NCBI GenBank assembly: GCA_049289295.1
Contig: JBATLL010000075.1
Location: 62,001-126,000, forward strand
Length of the DNA stretch: 64,000 nucleotides
DNA from: BOKV01 sp049289295
GTDB taxonomy: Bacteria; Pseudomonadota; Alphaproteobacteria; Rhizobiales; Rhizobiaceae
Direction of reading: 5' to 3'
The notes under the pieces were generated by a model, which saw nothing but the letters and a program-made list of their open reading frames with translations, ran no database searches and was not told where the DNA came from. The translations under genes and the position numbers were made by a program. Positions 9,507-16,825 of the stretch are shown piece after piece (positions within the stretch are counted from its first letter, which is position 1; each line of letters starts with the position of its first letter).

Positions 9507-10163
9507 CTAATGCATGTCGGGGCCTGATTCCAGTTTCCTGACCCTGGCAAGGAATTCGCGGACAAGTGCCGGATCCTTGACGCCCGGTGCGCTTTCGACG
9601 CCGGAAGATACATCCAGTCCAGGCGGGCGGACCCGTCTTACGGCAAACTCCACATTGGCAGCGCCGATACCACCGGAAAGCATGTAAGGCAGGTCCCGGT
9701 CAAGCCTGTCCATCAGCGACCAGTCGAAACTCACGCCGTTTCCACCCGGAAGCTGCGAACCGGCAGGTGGTTTGGCATCGAAAAGGAAAAGATCGGCAAT
9801 TCCCTCATAGGGATCGATCCTGTCGAAGTCCTCGGCACTGCGAATGGAAAATGCCTTGATGACTGGCAAATCGAAACGCGCCTTCAGTTGGGCGATGCGT
9901 GCCGGCAATTCCCCACCATGGCATTGCAGCATGTCTGGCCGCATGACATCGACGATGGCGTCAAGAACTGCATCAGAAGCATCCACGGTTACCGCCACCG
10001 TCTTCACATGGCCACGTGCCTTGTTCGCCAGTATGGCGGCGCGGTTGACCGAGACATTGCGCGGGCTTTTTTCGAAGAAGATGAAACCAGCATGGCTGGC
10101 GCCACCCTCAACGACAGCGTCGAGAGCATCTTCGGTTGAAATGCCGCAGATCTTGATGTCCAT
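9507..10163 (-). CDS. trpF: Phosphoribosylanthranilate isomerase
   Basis: TIM-barrel enzyme of 218 residues for the Amadori rearrangement in tryptophan synthesis. The general base cysteine is C6 in IKICGIS, the general acid is the aspartate of LFLFDAK, and the product-binding MLSGGIGAANV and DVSSGVESAPGVKD segments near the C-terminus are typical. It is a stand-alone protein, not fused to TrpC as in enterobacteria. First gene of the trpFBA-accD-folC run. The 104 bases upstream would hold its promoter; I see no leader peptide or attenuator there. Confidence 0.96.
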   Translation of the reverse strand: MDIKICGISTEDALDAVVEGGASHAGFIFFEKSPRNVSVNRAAILANKARGHVKTVAVTVDASDAVLDAIVDVMRPDMLQCHGGELPARIAQLKARFDLPVIKAFSIRSAEDFDRIDPYEGIADLFLFDAKPPAGSQLPGGNGVSFDWSLMDRLDRDLPYMLSGGIGAANVEFAVRRVRPPGLDVSSGVESAPGVKDPALVREFLARVRKLESGPDMH

Positions 10164-10267
10164 TCCCGATCCGGTCTCCAGCTGACTGGCGATTGCCCCA
10201 TCCCGTGCCAGAAACGCTGGAAAGAGTCCACCAGTCCTGTCAGGTTTCAGGGGCGCCGGGTCTAGGG

Positions 10268-11284
10268 TCAGATGATGCGAAGCCAGCGGAAAACAAATGT
10301 TACCGCAATCGCGATCACCAGCATTGCCGCAGAAATGATGAGAAAGGCCCAGGAGTTGCCGCTGCCGGGTATGCCTCCTACATTCATGCCAAGCATCCCT
10401 GCGATCAGGCTGAGGGGAAGAAATACGCAGGCCACCACCGAGAGCATTACCATCTGCCGGTTCATGCGTTCGGACCGAGCATCCATGATTTCGTCGTGCA
10501 TGACGGAAGCGCGCTCGCGGACCATTTCCAGTTCTTCGTTCATGCGCACCACGCGATCAGATGCCTCGCGAAGCCTGCTTCTGTCCCGCTCCCGCAGCCA
10601 GGTCACATCCTCGATTTCCAACGACATCAATGCGTCGCGCTGAGGGGTCATGAAGCGGCGCAATGCGATCGATGATCGACGAATTTCAGCAAGTTCGCGC
10701 CGATGCGGTATCGCGCTGCCCTTCACCGTCATCAACTCGAGTGCATCGACCTGATCGACCAGTTCCCCGATAACGGGTTCCATCTTGTCGGCGATCCTCA
10801 GTGCCAGCCTTGCTACCAGTTCTCCGGGGGTGAACGGGCAACGACCCTTGCGGATGGCTGATACCAATTCATTCGTGGCATGAAGCGGGCGGACCCAGAT
10901 GCTGAGCATGGCGCGGGTGGTCATCCACATTCGGATCGAAACCATGTCTTCTGGTTCCGCACCCGGGTTGAGATTCACGCCTCTCAGATTGAGCAGTACA
11001 TTGTCCTGACCCTGCACGTGCAGGCGAGGCCTTGTTTCCTCAGCTACCAGAGTTTCCATGACCAAGGCATCCATGAAACTCGATTGCTCCAGCTTGTGGC
11101 GGTTTTCTCCGTCGCGCTGGCAATGCAGCCAGACAAAGCCGCTGGATTGCTTGCCGGCCTTGTTGGCAAGGATCTCGGCGGGCAAATCCCGGATTGCGTC
11201 TGCAACCGGTATCTCGACACCATTTCCCAAGCCATCGAACCGGAATGCGAAATCCGGGTCGAGTTCGGTCGCTTCATCTGCCAT
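10268..11284 (-). CDS. CorA/ZntB-family divalent metal transporter
   Basis: A 338-residue 2-TM-GxN protein: a large soluble N-terminal part rich in charged helices, then two membrane segments (about 275-297 and 312-334) with the signature GMN at residues 299-301, followed by VGGIPGSG in the loop. CorA proteins usually have the motif GMN followed by MPE; here the loop VGGIPG is more like the ZntB branch (GVNVGGIPG). Members form funnel-shaped pentamers in the inner membrane carrying Mg2+, Zn2+ or related ions. The substrate cannot be told from sequence. Its stop is about 100 bases past the trpF start on the same strand, but the two need not be linked. It follows the next gene upstream with a 3-base gap. 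Confidence 0.85.
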   Translation of the reverse strand: MADEATELDPDFAFRFDGLGNGVEIPVADAIRDLPAEILANKAGKQSSGFVWLHCQRDGENRHKLEQSSFMDALVMETLVAEETRPRLHVQGQDNVLLNLRGVNLNPGAEPEDMVSIRMWMTTRAMLSIWVRPLHATNELVSAIRKGRCPFTPGELVARLALRIADKMEPVIGELVDQVDALELMTVKGSAIPHRRELAEIRRSSIALRRFMTPQRDALMSLEIEDVTWLRERDRSRLREASDRVVRMNEELEMVRERASVMHDEIMDARSERMNRQMVMLSVVACVFLPLSLIAGMLGMNVGGIPGSGNSWAFLIISAAMLVIAIAVTFVFRWLRII

Positions 11285-11287
11285 GGG

Positions 11288-12052
11288 CTAACCGATCCTG
11301 ATCGAGTGGAGCCTTGCTCCATGCCGCCGCAGCCAGTTCTTGTGGCGGTTCATGCCGGGGCACAGGCCTTCGACAATGTCCCAGAATGCCTGGCTGTGAT
11401 TCATTTCCACCAGATGGGCCACTTCGTGGGCAGCGAGGTAGTCCAGCACTTCGGGTGGCGCCATGATGATGCGCCAGGAAAAGGAAAGCGTGCGTGTGGT
11501 GGAACATGATCCCCAGCGGCTTGCCGTATCGGTGATGCGGATAGCCCGCGCCCTGACACCAAGCGCGGTGGCATGGCGTGACACGGTTTCGTTGAGCTGG
11601 CGGCGTGCCTCCTGTTTCAGGAATGCGGCGATCTTTCCGGGCAGGCGCGCTGGTTCACCCGGCACAAGGAGGCATGGCTCACCCGCCACATCACGCGCCT
11701 CGACAATGCCGCGCAACCTGTCGAGGTGCACGATGCGATGCTCGATACCGAGGTATGGGATGATCGAACCCTCCATCGCCTTTACAGGCTCCGGCAGGCG
11801 GGCGATTCGGGTTTCGATCCAGTTGCGATTGCGATCGATGAAATTGTCGACCTGCGTATCGGAGACATGGGGAGGAATGGTTACCTTGAGCGATCTCCCG
11901 CCAGGCTGGATGCGCAGTGTCAGGCGGGTGGCGCGATTGTTTTCAACGACGTTCACGGGCAGAAGCGATCCCGCCGCCAGCACCTGGCGTGCATGGCGCA
12001 CTGCCGGTTTCCTTTCCGGCGACCGCCTCTTGAATAGTCCCGAAAATGTCAT
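11288..12052 (-). CDS. YgjP/SprT-like zinc metallopeptidase-fold protein
   Basis: A 254-residue protein of the DUF45/YgjP family (M48-like metal-dependent hydrolases). It has HEVAH at residues 209-213 with a third likely zinc ligand H219 (MNHSQAFW), the YgjP pattern HExxH-5-H, preceded by the WGSCSTTRTLSFSWRI segment typical of the family. No signal peptide or membrane helix, so cytoplasmic. Family members have no firmly established substrate. It ends 3 bases before the transporter gene and is probably in one transcript with it. About 105 bases separate its start from the DUF2852 stop, and the terminator at 12111-12138 lies in that space. Confidence 0.8.
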   Translation of the reverse strand: MTFSGLFKRRSPERKPAVRHARQVLAAGSLLPVNVVENNRATRLTLRIQPGGRSLKVTIPPHVSDTQVDNFIDRNRNWIETRIARLPEPVKAMEGSIIPYLGIEHRIVHLDRLRGIVEARDVAGEPCLLVPGEPARLPGKIAAFLKQEARRQLNETVSRHATALGVRARAIRITDTASRWGSCSTTRTLSFSWRIIMAPPEVLDYLAAHEVAHLVEMNHSQAFWDIVEGLCPGMNRHKNWLRRHGARLHSIRIG

Positions 12053-12110
12053 TGCCTACCCCTGAATTCGGACACCTATCCTATCCGATTCGCTGGCCAG
12101 GCAATATTCG

Positions 12111-12138
12111 CAACGAAAACGGGACCCGAAGGTCCCGT
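12111..12138 (-). terminator. Rho-independent terminator after DUF2852 gene
   Basis: On the minus strand an 8-base-pair stem (ACGGGACC with GGTCCCGT) closed by a TTCG loop is followed by TTTTCGTT. It begins about 20 bases after the DUF2852 stop codon. The stem, the stable UUCG-type loop and the T run make this a good intrinsic terminator. Confidence 0.85.
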
Positions 12139-12157
12139 CTCTTTAGTGCTGTATCGC

Positions 12158-12634
12158 TCAGCTGTTCGGTACGCTGCCCTTGCCGCGACCGCCCTGTCGA
12201 TTTCGCGATGTGCCGGGCGTTTCGGTATCGCCACGATTCTTCATGAATGCGTCAAACTCCTCGGAATCGCGCGCGCGGCGCAGTTCATGGACATAATCGT
12301 CGAATTCGGCGCGCATCTCGTCGAGCTTCTTGCGCTCTTCCTCGAGTCGCGACAGTTCGGCTTCGCGCCAGTCGTCAAATGCAACGTTGCCGGTGCGCCG
12401 TGGATGTGCGTGGCGTCCATGGCCATGACGGCCAAACCCGCAGGAAAAGCGGCTGGCGGCATCATCGGTAGCGCGGTTGACGCCACTCTTGAACTCTTCA
12501 AGCCGATCACCCCACAGGATGTAGGCAAGCATGGCAAGGCCAAGCGGCCAGAAGATCATGAAGCCGAAAATCATCAATGCGATTGTCAGCGGCGTCCACG
12601 CTGGACGCAGATAAGCAGATTGTGTCATTTGCAA
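12158..12634 (-). CDS. DUF2852 membrane protein
   Basis: A 158-residue protein with a hydrophobic N-terminal region (about residues 14-42, TIALMIFGFMIFWPLGLAMLAYILW), then a short basic and histidine/glycine-rich linker (GFGRHGHGRHAHP) and a charged, probably coiled helical stretch (DDWREAELSRLEEERKKLDEMRAEFDDY). This is the pattern of the DUF2852 family, found mainly in alphaproteobacteria, of unknown function. It is likely anchored in the inner membrane with the helix in the cytoplasm. It follows phaZ by 88 bases on the same strand and ends in a terminator, so phaZ-DUF2852 may be one unit. Confidence 0.75.
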   Translation of the reverse strand: MQMTQSAYLRPAWTPLTIALMIFGFMIFWPLGLAMLAYILWGDRLEEFKSGVNRATDDAASRFSCGFGRHGHGRHAHPRRTGNVAFDDWREAELSRLEEERKKLDEMRAEFDDYVHELRRARDSEEFDAFMKNRGDTETPGTSRNRQGGRGKGSVPNS

Positions 12635-12722
12635 TTCACCCTTTGCTCCATTTAGAGGGAAGGTTCGCCTTCCAGATGAAGTTGGGGATTGCAGCCGCCA
12701 GGTTCAAGTTACGTTACGTAAT

Positions 12723-13988
12723 TTATCCTGCCTTGCGCTTGCGGCTGATCGTGACCTTGCCCTGATCATTGGTTTTCATGAACTCCACGATGCGCGGTGC
12801 AATGTCCTTGCGGAATCGTGATCCGTTGAAAACACCATAGTGTCCCACTTTCGGCTGCAGCAGATGGACACGCTTGGAATCGGGCAAGTGCGAACAGAGC
12901 TTGTGCGCGGCACGGGTCTGGCCGATTCCTGAAATATCGTCGAACTCGCCTTCGACCGTCATCAGGGCAGTGTTTCGGACTGCCGAGCAATCAACAACCG
13001 TTCCGCGGTGCAACATTTCCCGTTTTGGCAAGGCATGGCGGATGAAAACGGTTTCCACCGTCTGCAAATAGAAATGGGCATCGAGGTCCATGACTGCGAG
13101 ATATTCATCGTAGAAGTCGCGATGCTTTTCCGCTGAATCGCCGTCACCATGCACAAGGTGTGCGAAGAATTCCTGATGCGCCACGATATGCCGGTCGAGA
13201 TTCATTGACATGAAACCCGACAGCTGCAGGAAGCCCGGATAGACCTCGCGCATGAAACCAGGATGGGGGAACGGGACGTTCATGATGACATTGTCCCGGA
13301 ACCACTGAAGACCCTTGTTCTCCGCCAACTGGTTGACGGCAGTCGGGTTTTCACGCGTGTCGATCGGTCCACCCATCAAAGTCATCGATGCTGGGGAGTG
13401 CTGATCCTTGCGCGCCTCCATCAGGGCGACAGCAGCGAGGACGGGAACCGATGGCTGGCAGACCGCCATCACATGAGTGTTGGAACCCAGGAAATGCAGC
13501 ATCGACATCACATAGTCGATATAGTCATCCAGATCGAAATTGCCTTCGGTGGTGGGTACCATGCGGGCATCGATCCAGTCGGTTATATAGACATCGCCAT
13601 ATTTGACCATTTCCTCGACAGTGCCACGCAGCAGCGTGGCATAGTGGCCGGACATGGGCGCTACGATCAGGATCTTCGGACAGAACTTGCCGGTTTCCGG
13701 CATGATCCGCTTGAAATGGAGAAGGTTGCAATAAGGCCTTTTCCAGACGACCTGTTCCATGACCGGAACAGTCTGGCCATTCACCACTGTTTCACGAATA
13801 CCGAATTCCGGCTTGCCGTAGCGCCTTGTTGCGCGCTCGAACATTTCCGCCGTCGCCGCAAACTGCTTTCCAAAGCTGGTATGCGCTGCCGGATTGACCG
13901 GATTGGAATAGAAAAGCCGCGTCGCGTCCGCCGCTGCTCGCCATGGTGCGAGCGCAGCATGGGACATCTCATACAGCATGTAATACAT
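12723..13988 (-). CDS. phaZ: Intracellular polyhydroxyalkanoate depolymerase
   Basis: A 421-residue alpha/beta-hydrolase-fold protein of the intracellular PHB depolymerase family that breaks down stored poly-3-hydroxybutyrate. The nucleophile region is HVMAVCQPSVPVLAA, with cysteine C177 in place of the serine of secreted depolymerases, as known for the Ralstonia PhaZ1 type. Further conserved segments are LIVAPMSGHYATLLRGT, DVYITDWIDAR, EGEFDDISGIGQT and the C-terminal KVGHYGVFNGSRF bearing the likely catalytic histidine. It implies that this organism stores PHB. ATG 13988 is used; ATG 13979 is possible. No PHB synthase or phasin gene is in the window. Confidence 0.93.
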   Translation of the reverse strand: MYYMLYEMSHAALAPWRAAADATRLFYSNPVNPAAHTSFGKQFAATAEMFERATRRYGKPEFGIRETVVNGQTVPVMEQVVWKRPYCNLLHFKRIMPETGKFCPKILIVAPMSGHYATLLRGTVEEMVKYGDVYITDWIDARMVPTTEGNFDLDDYIDYVMSMLHFLGSNTHVMAVCQPSVPVLAAVALMEARKDQHSPASMTLMGGPIDTRENPTAVNQLAENKGLQWFRDNVIMNVPFPHPGFMREVYPGFLQLSGFMSMNLDRHIVAHQEFFAHLVHGDGDSAEKHRDFYDEYLAVMDLDAHFYLQTVETVFIRHALPKREMLHRGTVVDCSAVRNTALMTVEGEFDDISGIGQTRAAHKLCSHLPDSKRVHLLQPKVGHYGVFNGSRFRKDIAPRIVEFMKTNDQGKVTISRKRKAG

Positions 13989-14038
13989 GATTACCCGCTT
14001 TCATCTGTGAAGCGCCAAGAACCGTCACGTCGCCAGTA

Positions 14039-14070
14039 TTTTGCACTGCACACAATTGTGCAAGTGCGAA
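14039..14070. promoter_or_regulatory. TGC-rich inverted repeats upstream of phaZ
   Basis: About 50 bases before phaZ there is a compact set of repeats: TTGCAC (14041-14046) and its inverse GTGCAA (14058-14063) 11 bases apart, with the 10-base palindrome CACAATTGTG (14051-14060) between them and two more TGC words (TGCACA, GTGCGA). The PHB regulator PhaR of alphaproteobacteria binds TGC-rich sequence, so this could be its operator. That link is inference. The whole gap 13989-14225 holds nothing else that I recognise. Confidence 0.4.
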
Positions 14071-14225
14071 ATGTGTCTAATAGGTAACAAACGCGGTGAA
14101 CCCGACAATGGTGCACGGATTGATGGATTCATACCGTGTTTTCAAGGGCCGATGCTGCCCAGCACAACAATCAACGACAGGCGATGCGCGCGCTTGTTGC
14201 CAACAAATTGTCCAGCCGGGGGCGA

Positions 14226-14936
14226 CTAATTGAGCGAATCGACGATTTCACCGACAATTTGCGTGGTTGCGCGCCTTGGATCAGGTGAATGGGTGATCGG
14301 GCGTCCGACTACCAGATGGGAGGCTCCGGCGGAAATCGCCATGGCTGGCGTTGCAATGCGCTTCTGGTCGCCCGCATCGGAGCCATCGGGACGAATTCCG
14401 GGGGTTACCACGGCCATTTCCCTGCCAACCAGATTTCGAACCAGTGTGGCTTCGTTCGGTGAGCAGACGATACCACCCATCCCAGCCTGGCGGGCCTGGG
14501 TTGCGCGTCGCTTGACGAGATCGGCGACATTCATTCCATAGCCGGCTTCAGACAGGTCAGCATCGTCCATGGAAGTAAGCACCGTGACGCCAAGCAGGCG
14601 AATGGGTGCAGCAGCGGCGGCAGCAACTGCGGCGCGCATCGCCTTTGGATAGGCATGGAGCGTGAGCATGTCGACACCGAGTTTGACGGCACTGGCAACG
14701 GCATGCGCGACAGTGTTGTCGATATCCAGCAGCTTCATGTCGAGGAAGACCTTGTATCCCTCTTCCTTCAGCTCACGTGCGAGATCCAGTCCTCCAGCGA
14801 GAGCGAGCTGGTAACCGATCTTGTAGAAGACTGCCTCGCCGCCAATTCTTGCGACCATGTCCCTTGCGTCATCCACTGAAGGCAGATCGAGCGCCACGAT
14901 CAATCGGTCGCGAAAGACGTCTTCCTTGATTGCCAT
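14226..14936 (-). CDS. pyrF: Orotidine 5'-phosphate decarboxylase
   Basis: A 236-residue TIM-barrel enzyme making UMP from OMP, last step of de novo pyrimidine synthesis. The catalytic DxKxxDIxxT motif is present in FLDMKLLDIDNT, with LIVALDLPS at the N-terminus and VTPGIRPDG and GASHLVVGRPIT at the phosphate-binding end. The frame is open to 14984, but ATG 14936 has GGAG just upstream and starts one base after the stop of the flavin reductase gene, which is the better choice. It is the last gene of the run dnaJ-flavin reductase-pyrF, close-packed on the minus strand. Confidence 0.96.
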   Translation of the reverse strand: MAIKEDVFRDRLIVALDLPSVDDARDMVARIGGEAVFYKIGYQLALAGGLDLARELKEEGYKVFLDMKLLDIDNTVAHAVASAVKLGVDMLTLHAYPKAMRAAVAAAAAAPIRLLGVTVLTSMDDADLSEAGYGMNVADLVKRRATQARQAGMGGIVCSPNEATLVRNLVGREMAVVTPGIRPDGSDAGDQKRIATPAMAISAGASHLVVGRPITHSPDPRRATTQIVGEIVDSLN

Positions 14937-14937
14937 C

Positions 14938-15534
14938 TCATTCTCCGTCGCGTCTGCGTGCCAGCAAGGAACAGGTTTCGACAAGCGCTTTCGTCATGTC
15001 TTCGAGCAGCGATTGCGTGCGCTTGTCAATCAGGCGGTCGTTTTCATCGAACGCGGTTTCGGCGTTTGATACAGCTACCTGTTCGGTCAGAATGAGAGAG
15101 CCCATGTTGACGAGAACAGCGCGCAGATGGTTGAGCGCCCTTATCCCTCCATACTTGCCTGGTGACGCGGAAGCAAGTGCAAAAACCTTGCCCTTGTATG
15201 GCGACAGTTTTCCCCGGGAGTCGGAGGAAGTGACGCTTATCCAGTCAAGCGTGTTCTTCATCAGCGGTGTCAGCGAGGTGTTGTATTCCGGCGAGACCAG
15301 CACAATGCCATCATGCTCGTGAAAGAGACGGGCCAGCCTGCCAGCGTTTTCGGGAACGCCCTTGTCACGTTCAAGGTCCGCGTCATAGATGGGAAGCGGA
15401 TAATCCTTCAGGGTGATGCGGGTGACCGCGCAGTCGTGGCGCGCGAGTTCGGCGGCAACTGTACCCGCCAGTCGGGCATTGTGCGATCCGGACCGATTGG
15501 AGCCTGGAAGCACGAGTATCTTTGGATTTCTCAT
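14938..15534 (-). CDS. NADPH-dependent FMN reductase
   Basis: A 198-residue flavodoxin-fold protein of the NADPH-dependent FMN reductase (ChrR/azoreductase-like) family. The FMN phosphate loop is PGSNRSGSHNARLA near residue 10, and the second flavin-contacting segment is VLVSPEYNTSLTPLMKNTLDW. Such enzymes reduce quinones, chromate or azo dyes with NAD(P)H and bound FMN; the natural substrate here cannot be told. It is packed between dnaJ (36 bases upstream) and pyrF (1 base downstream). This neighbourhood suggests co-transcription rather than a shared pathway. Confidence 0.85.
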   Translation of the reverse strand: MRNPKILVLPGSNRSGSHNARLAGTVAAELARHDCAVTRITLKDYPLPIYDADLERDKGVPENAGRLARLFHEHDGIVLVSPEYNTSLTPLMKNTLDWISVTSSDSRGKLSPYKGKVFALASASPGKYGGIRALNHLRAVLVNMGSLILTEQVAVSNAETAFDENDRLIDKRTQSLLEDMTKALVETCSLLARRRDGE

Positions 15535-15570
15535 TGCGCCCGATACCCCTTCAATGCACCGCCATCTCGG

Positions 15571-16707
15571 TCATTCGGCCAGTCCATCCAGGAAATTCTT
15601 CATCTTCGCGAAGAAGCCCGTCGATTCCGGATTGTTGCTGGCACTTGAAAGATTGTCGAATTCCTCCAGCAATTCACGCTGCTTGCGCGAAAGGTTCTGC
15701 GGCGTTTCGACGGCAATCTGGATATAGAGATCACCCTGGTTCGATGTCCGCATGACCGGCATGCCCTTGCTCTTGAGACGAAACTGCTTCCCGGTCTGGC
15801 TTCCCTCAGGCACCTTCACGCGGGTTTTCGAACCATCAAGCGTCGTGACCTCGAACTGACCACCCAGGGCGGCCGTGGTCATGGAAACGGGCACACGACA
15901 GAAAAGATCGGAGCCGTCGCGCTGGAAAAACTCATGCGGCTTCACGGTCAGGAAAATGTAGAGATCGCCCGCCGGGCCACCGCGTGCGCCTGCTTCACCT
16001 TCACCTGCAAGGCGGATGCGCACACCATCCTCGATGCCAGCAGGAATATTGACCGAAAGGCTGCGTTCGCGCGTTACCCTACCCTGCCCGTGGCATTTGC
16101 CGCATGGGTCGGAAATCACCTCACCACGTCCCTGGCAGGTCGGGCAGGTGCGTTCGATCGAAAAGAAGCCTGTCGCTGCGCGCACCCGTCCCGAGCCCGA
16201 GCAGGTCGAGCAGGTCCTGGGCGATGAACCGGGTTTGGAGCCGGAGCCGGTGCAGGTTTCGCAGGTGACAGCCGTCGGTACGGATATCTCCGCGTTCTTG
16301 CCTGCCCAAGCCTCCTCCAGGGAGATTTCCATGTTGTAGCGAATATCGGCGCCGCGCTCGCGCCCGCCAGAGCGGGCCCGGCTTCGGCCACCCATCATCT
16401 CGCCGAAAATATCCTCGAAAATGTCGGAGAAGGCGCTGGCGCCCGCGCCGCCAAACCCGCCACCCATGCCGCCATTGCCCTGCTCGAAAGCTGCATGGCC
16501 AAACCGGTCATAGGCTGATCGCTTCTGGGGGTCCTTCAGGACTTCGTAGGCCTCGTTCAGTTCCTTGAACTTCTGTTCCGCGGAAGCATCTCCGGGATTG
16601 CGATCGGGATGAAACTGCATGGCCTTCTTTCGAAAGGCGGTCTTGAGTTCCTTGTCATCGACCCCGCGCGAAACGCCCAGCGTTTCGTAATAGTCAGTCT
16701 TGGCCAT
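15571..16707 (-). CDS. dnaJ: Chaperone DnaJ
   Basis: A 378-residue type I J-protein, full length. The J domain has HPD at residues 33-35, followed by a glycine-rich linker (GGMGGGFGGAGASAF), then the zinc-finger region with four CxxCxGxG repeats (CETCTGSG, CSTCSGSG, CPTCQGRG, CGKCHGQG), and the C-terminal substrate-binding domains. It delivers unfolded substrates to DnaK and stimulates its ATPase. dnaK lies directly upstream, separated by a 118-base gap that holds a terminator-like hairpin. dnaJ is therefore probably expressed from the dnaK promoter by partial read-through. Confidence 0.98.
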   Translation of the reverse strand: MAKTDYYETLGVSRGVDDKELKTAFRKKAMQFHPDRNPGDASAEQKFKELNEAYEVLKDPQKRSAYDRFGHAAFEQGNGGMGGGFGGAGASAFSDIFEDIFGEMMGGRSRARSGGRERGADIRYNMEISLEEAWAGKNAEISVPTAVTCETCTGSGSKPGSSPRTCSTCSGSGRVRAATGFFSIERTCPTCQGRGEVISDPCGKCHGQGRVTRERSLSVNIPAGIEDGVRIRLAGEGEAGARGGPAGDLYIFLTVKPHEFFQRDGSDLFCRVPVSMTTAALGGQFEVTTLDGSKTRVKVPEGSQTGKQFRLKSKGMPVMRTSNQGDLYIQIAVETPQNLSRKQRELLEEFDNLSSASNNPESTGFFAKMKNFLDGLAE

Positions 16708-16771
16708 GCCAGCCTTCCGCGAAGTTGTTCATGCCGTTTCCTGTCCCGTCATGCCCGACCGGAGTTCATGC

Positions 16772-16807
16772 AAAAGCCCCCGATACGCTCAACGCACGGG
16801 GGCTTTT
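16772..16807 (-). terminator. Hairpin terminator between dnaK and dnaJ
   Basis: A perfect 10-base inverted repeat (AAAAGCCCCC and GGGGGCTTTT) around a 16-base loop, so that on the minus strand the stem ends in a short T run. It starts 19 bases after the dnaK stop. A leaky terminator or processing site here would make more DnaK than DnaJ. It could work in both directions. Confidence 0.7.
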
Positions 16808-16825
16808 GATTTCATGATACCGGCA

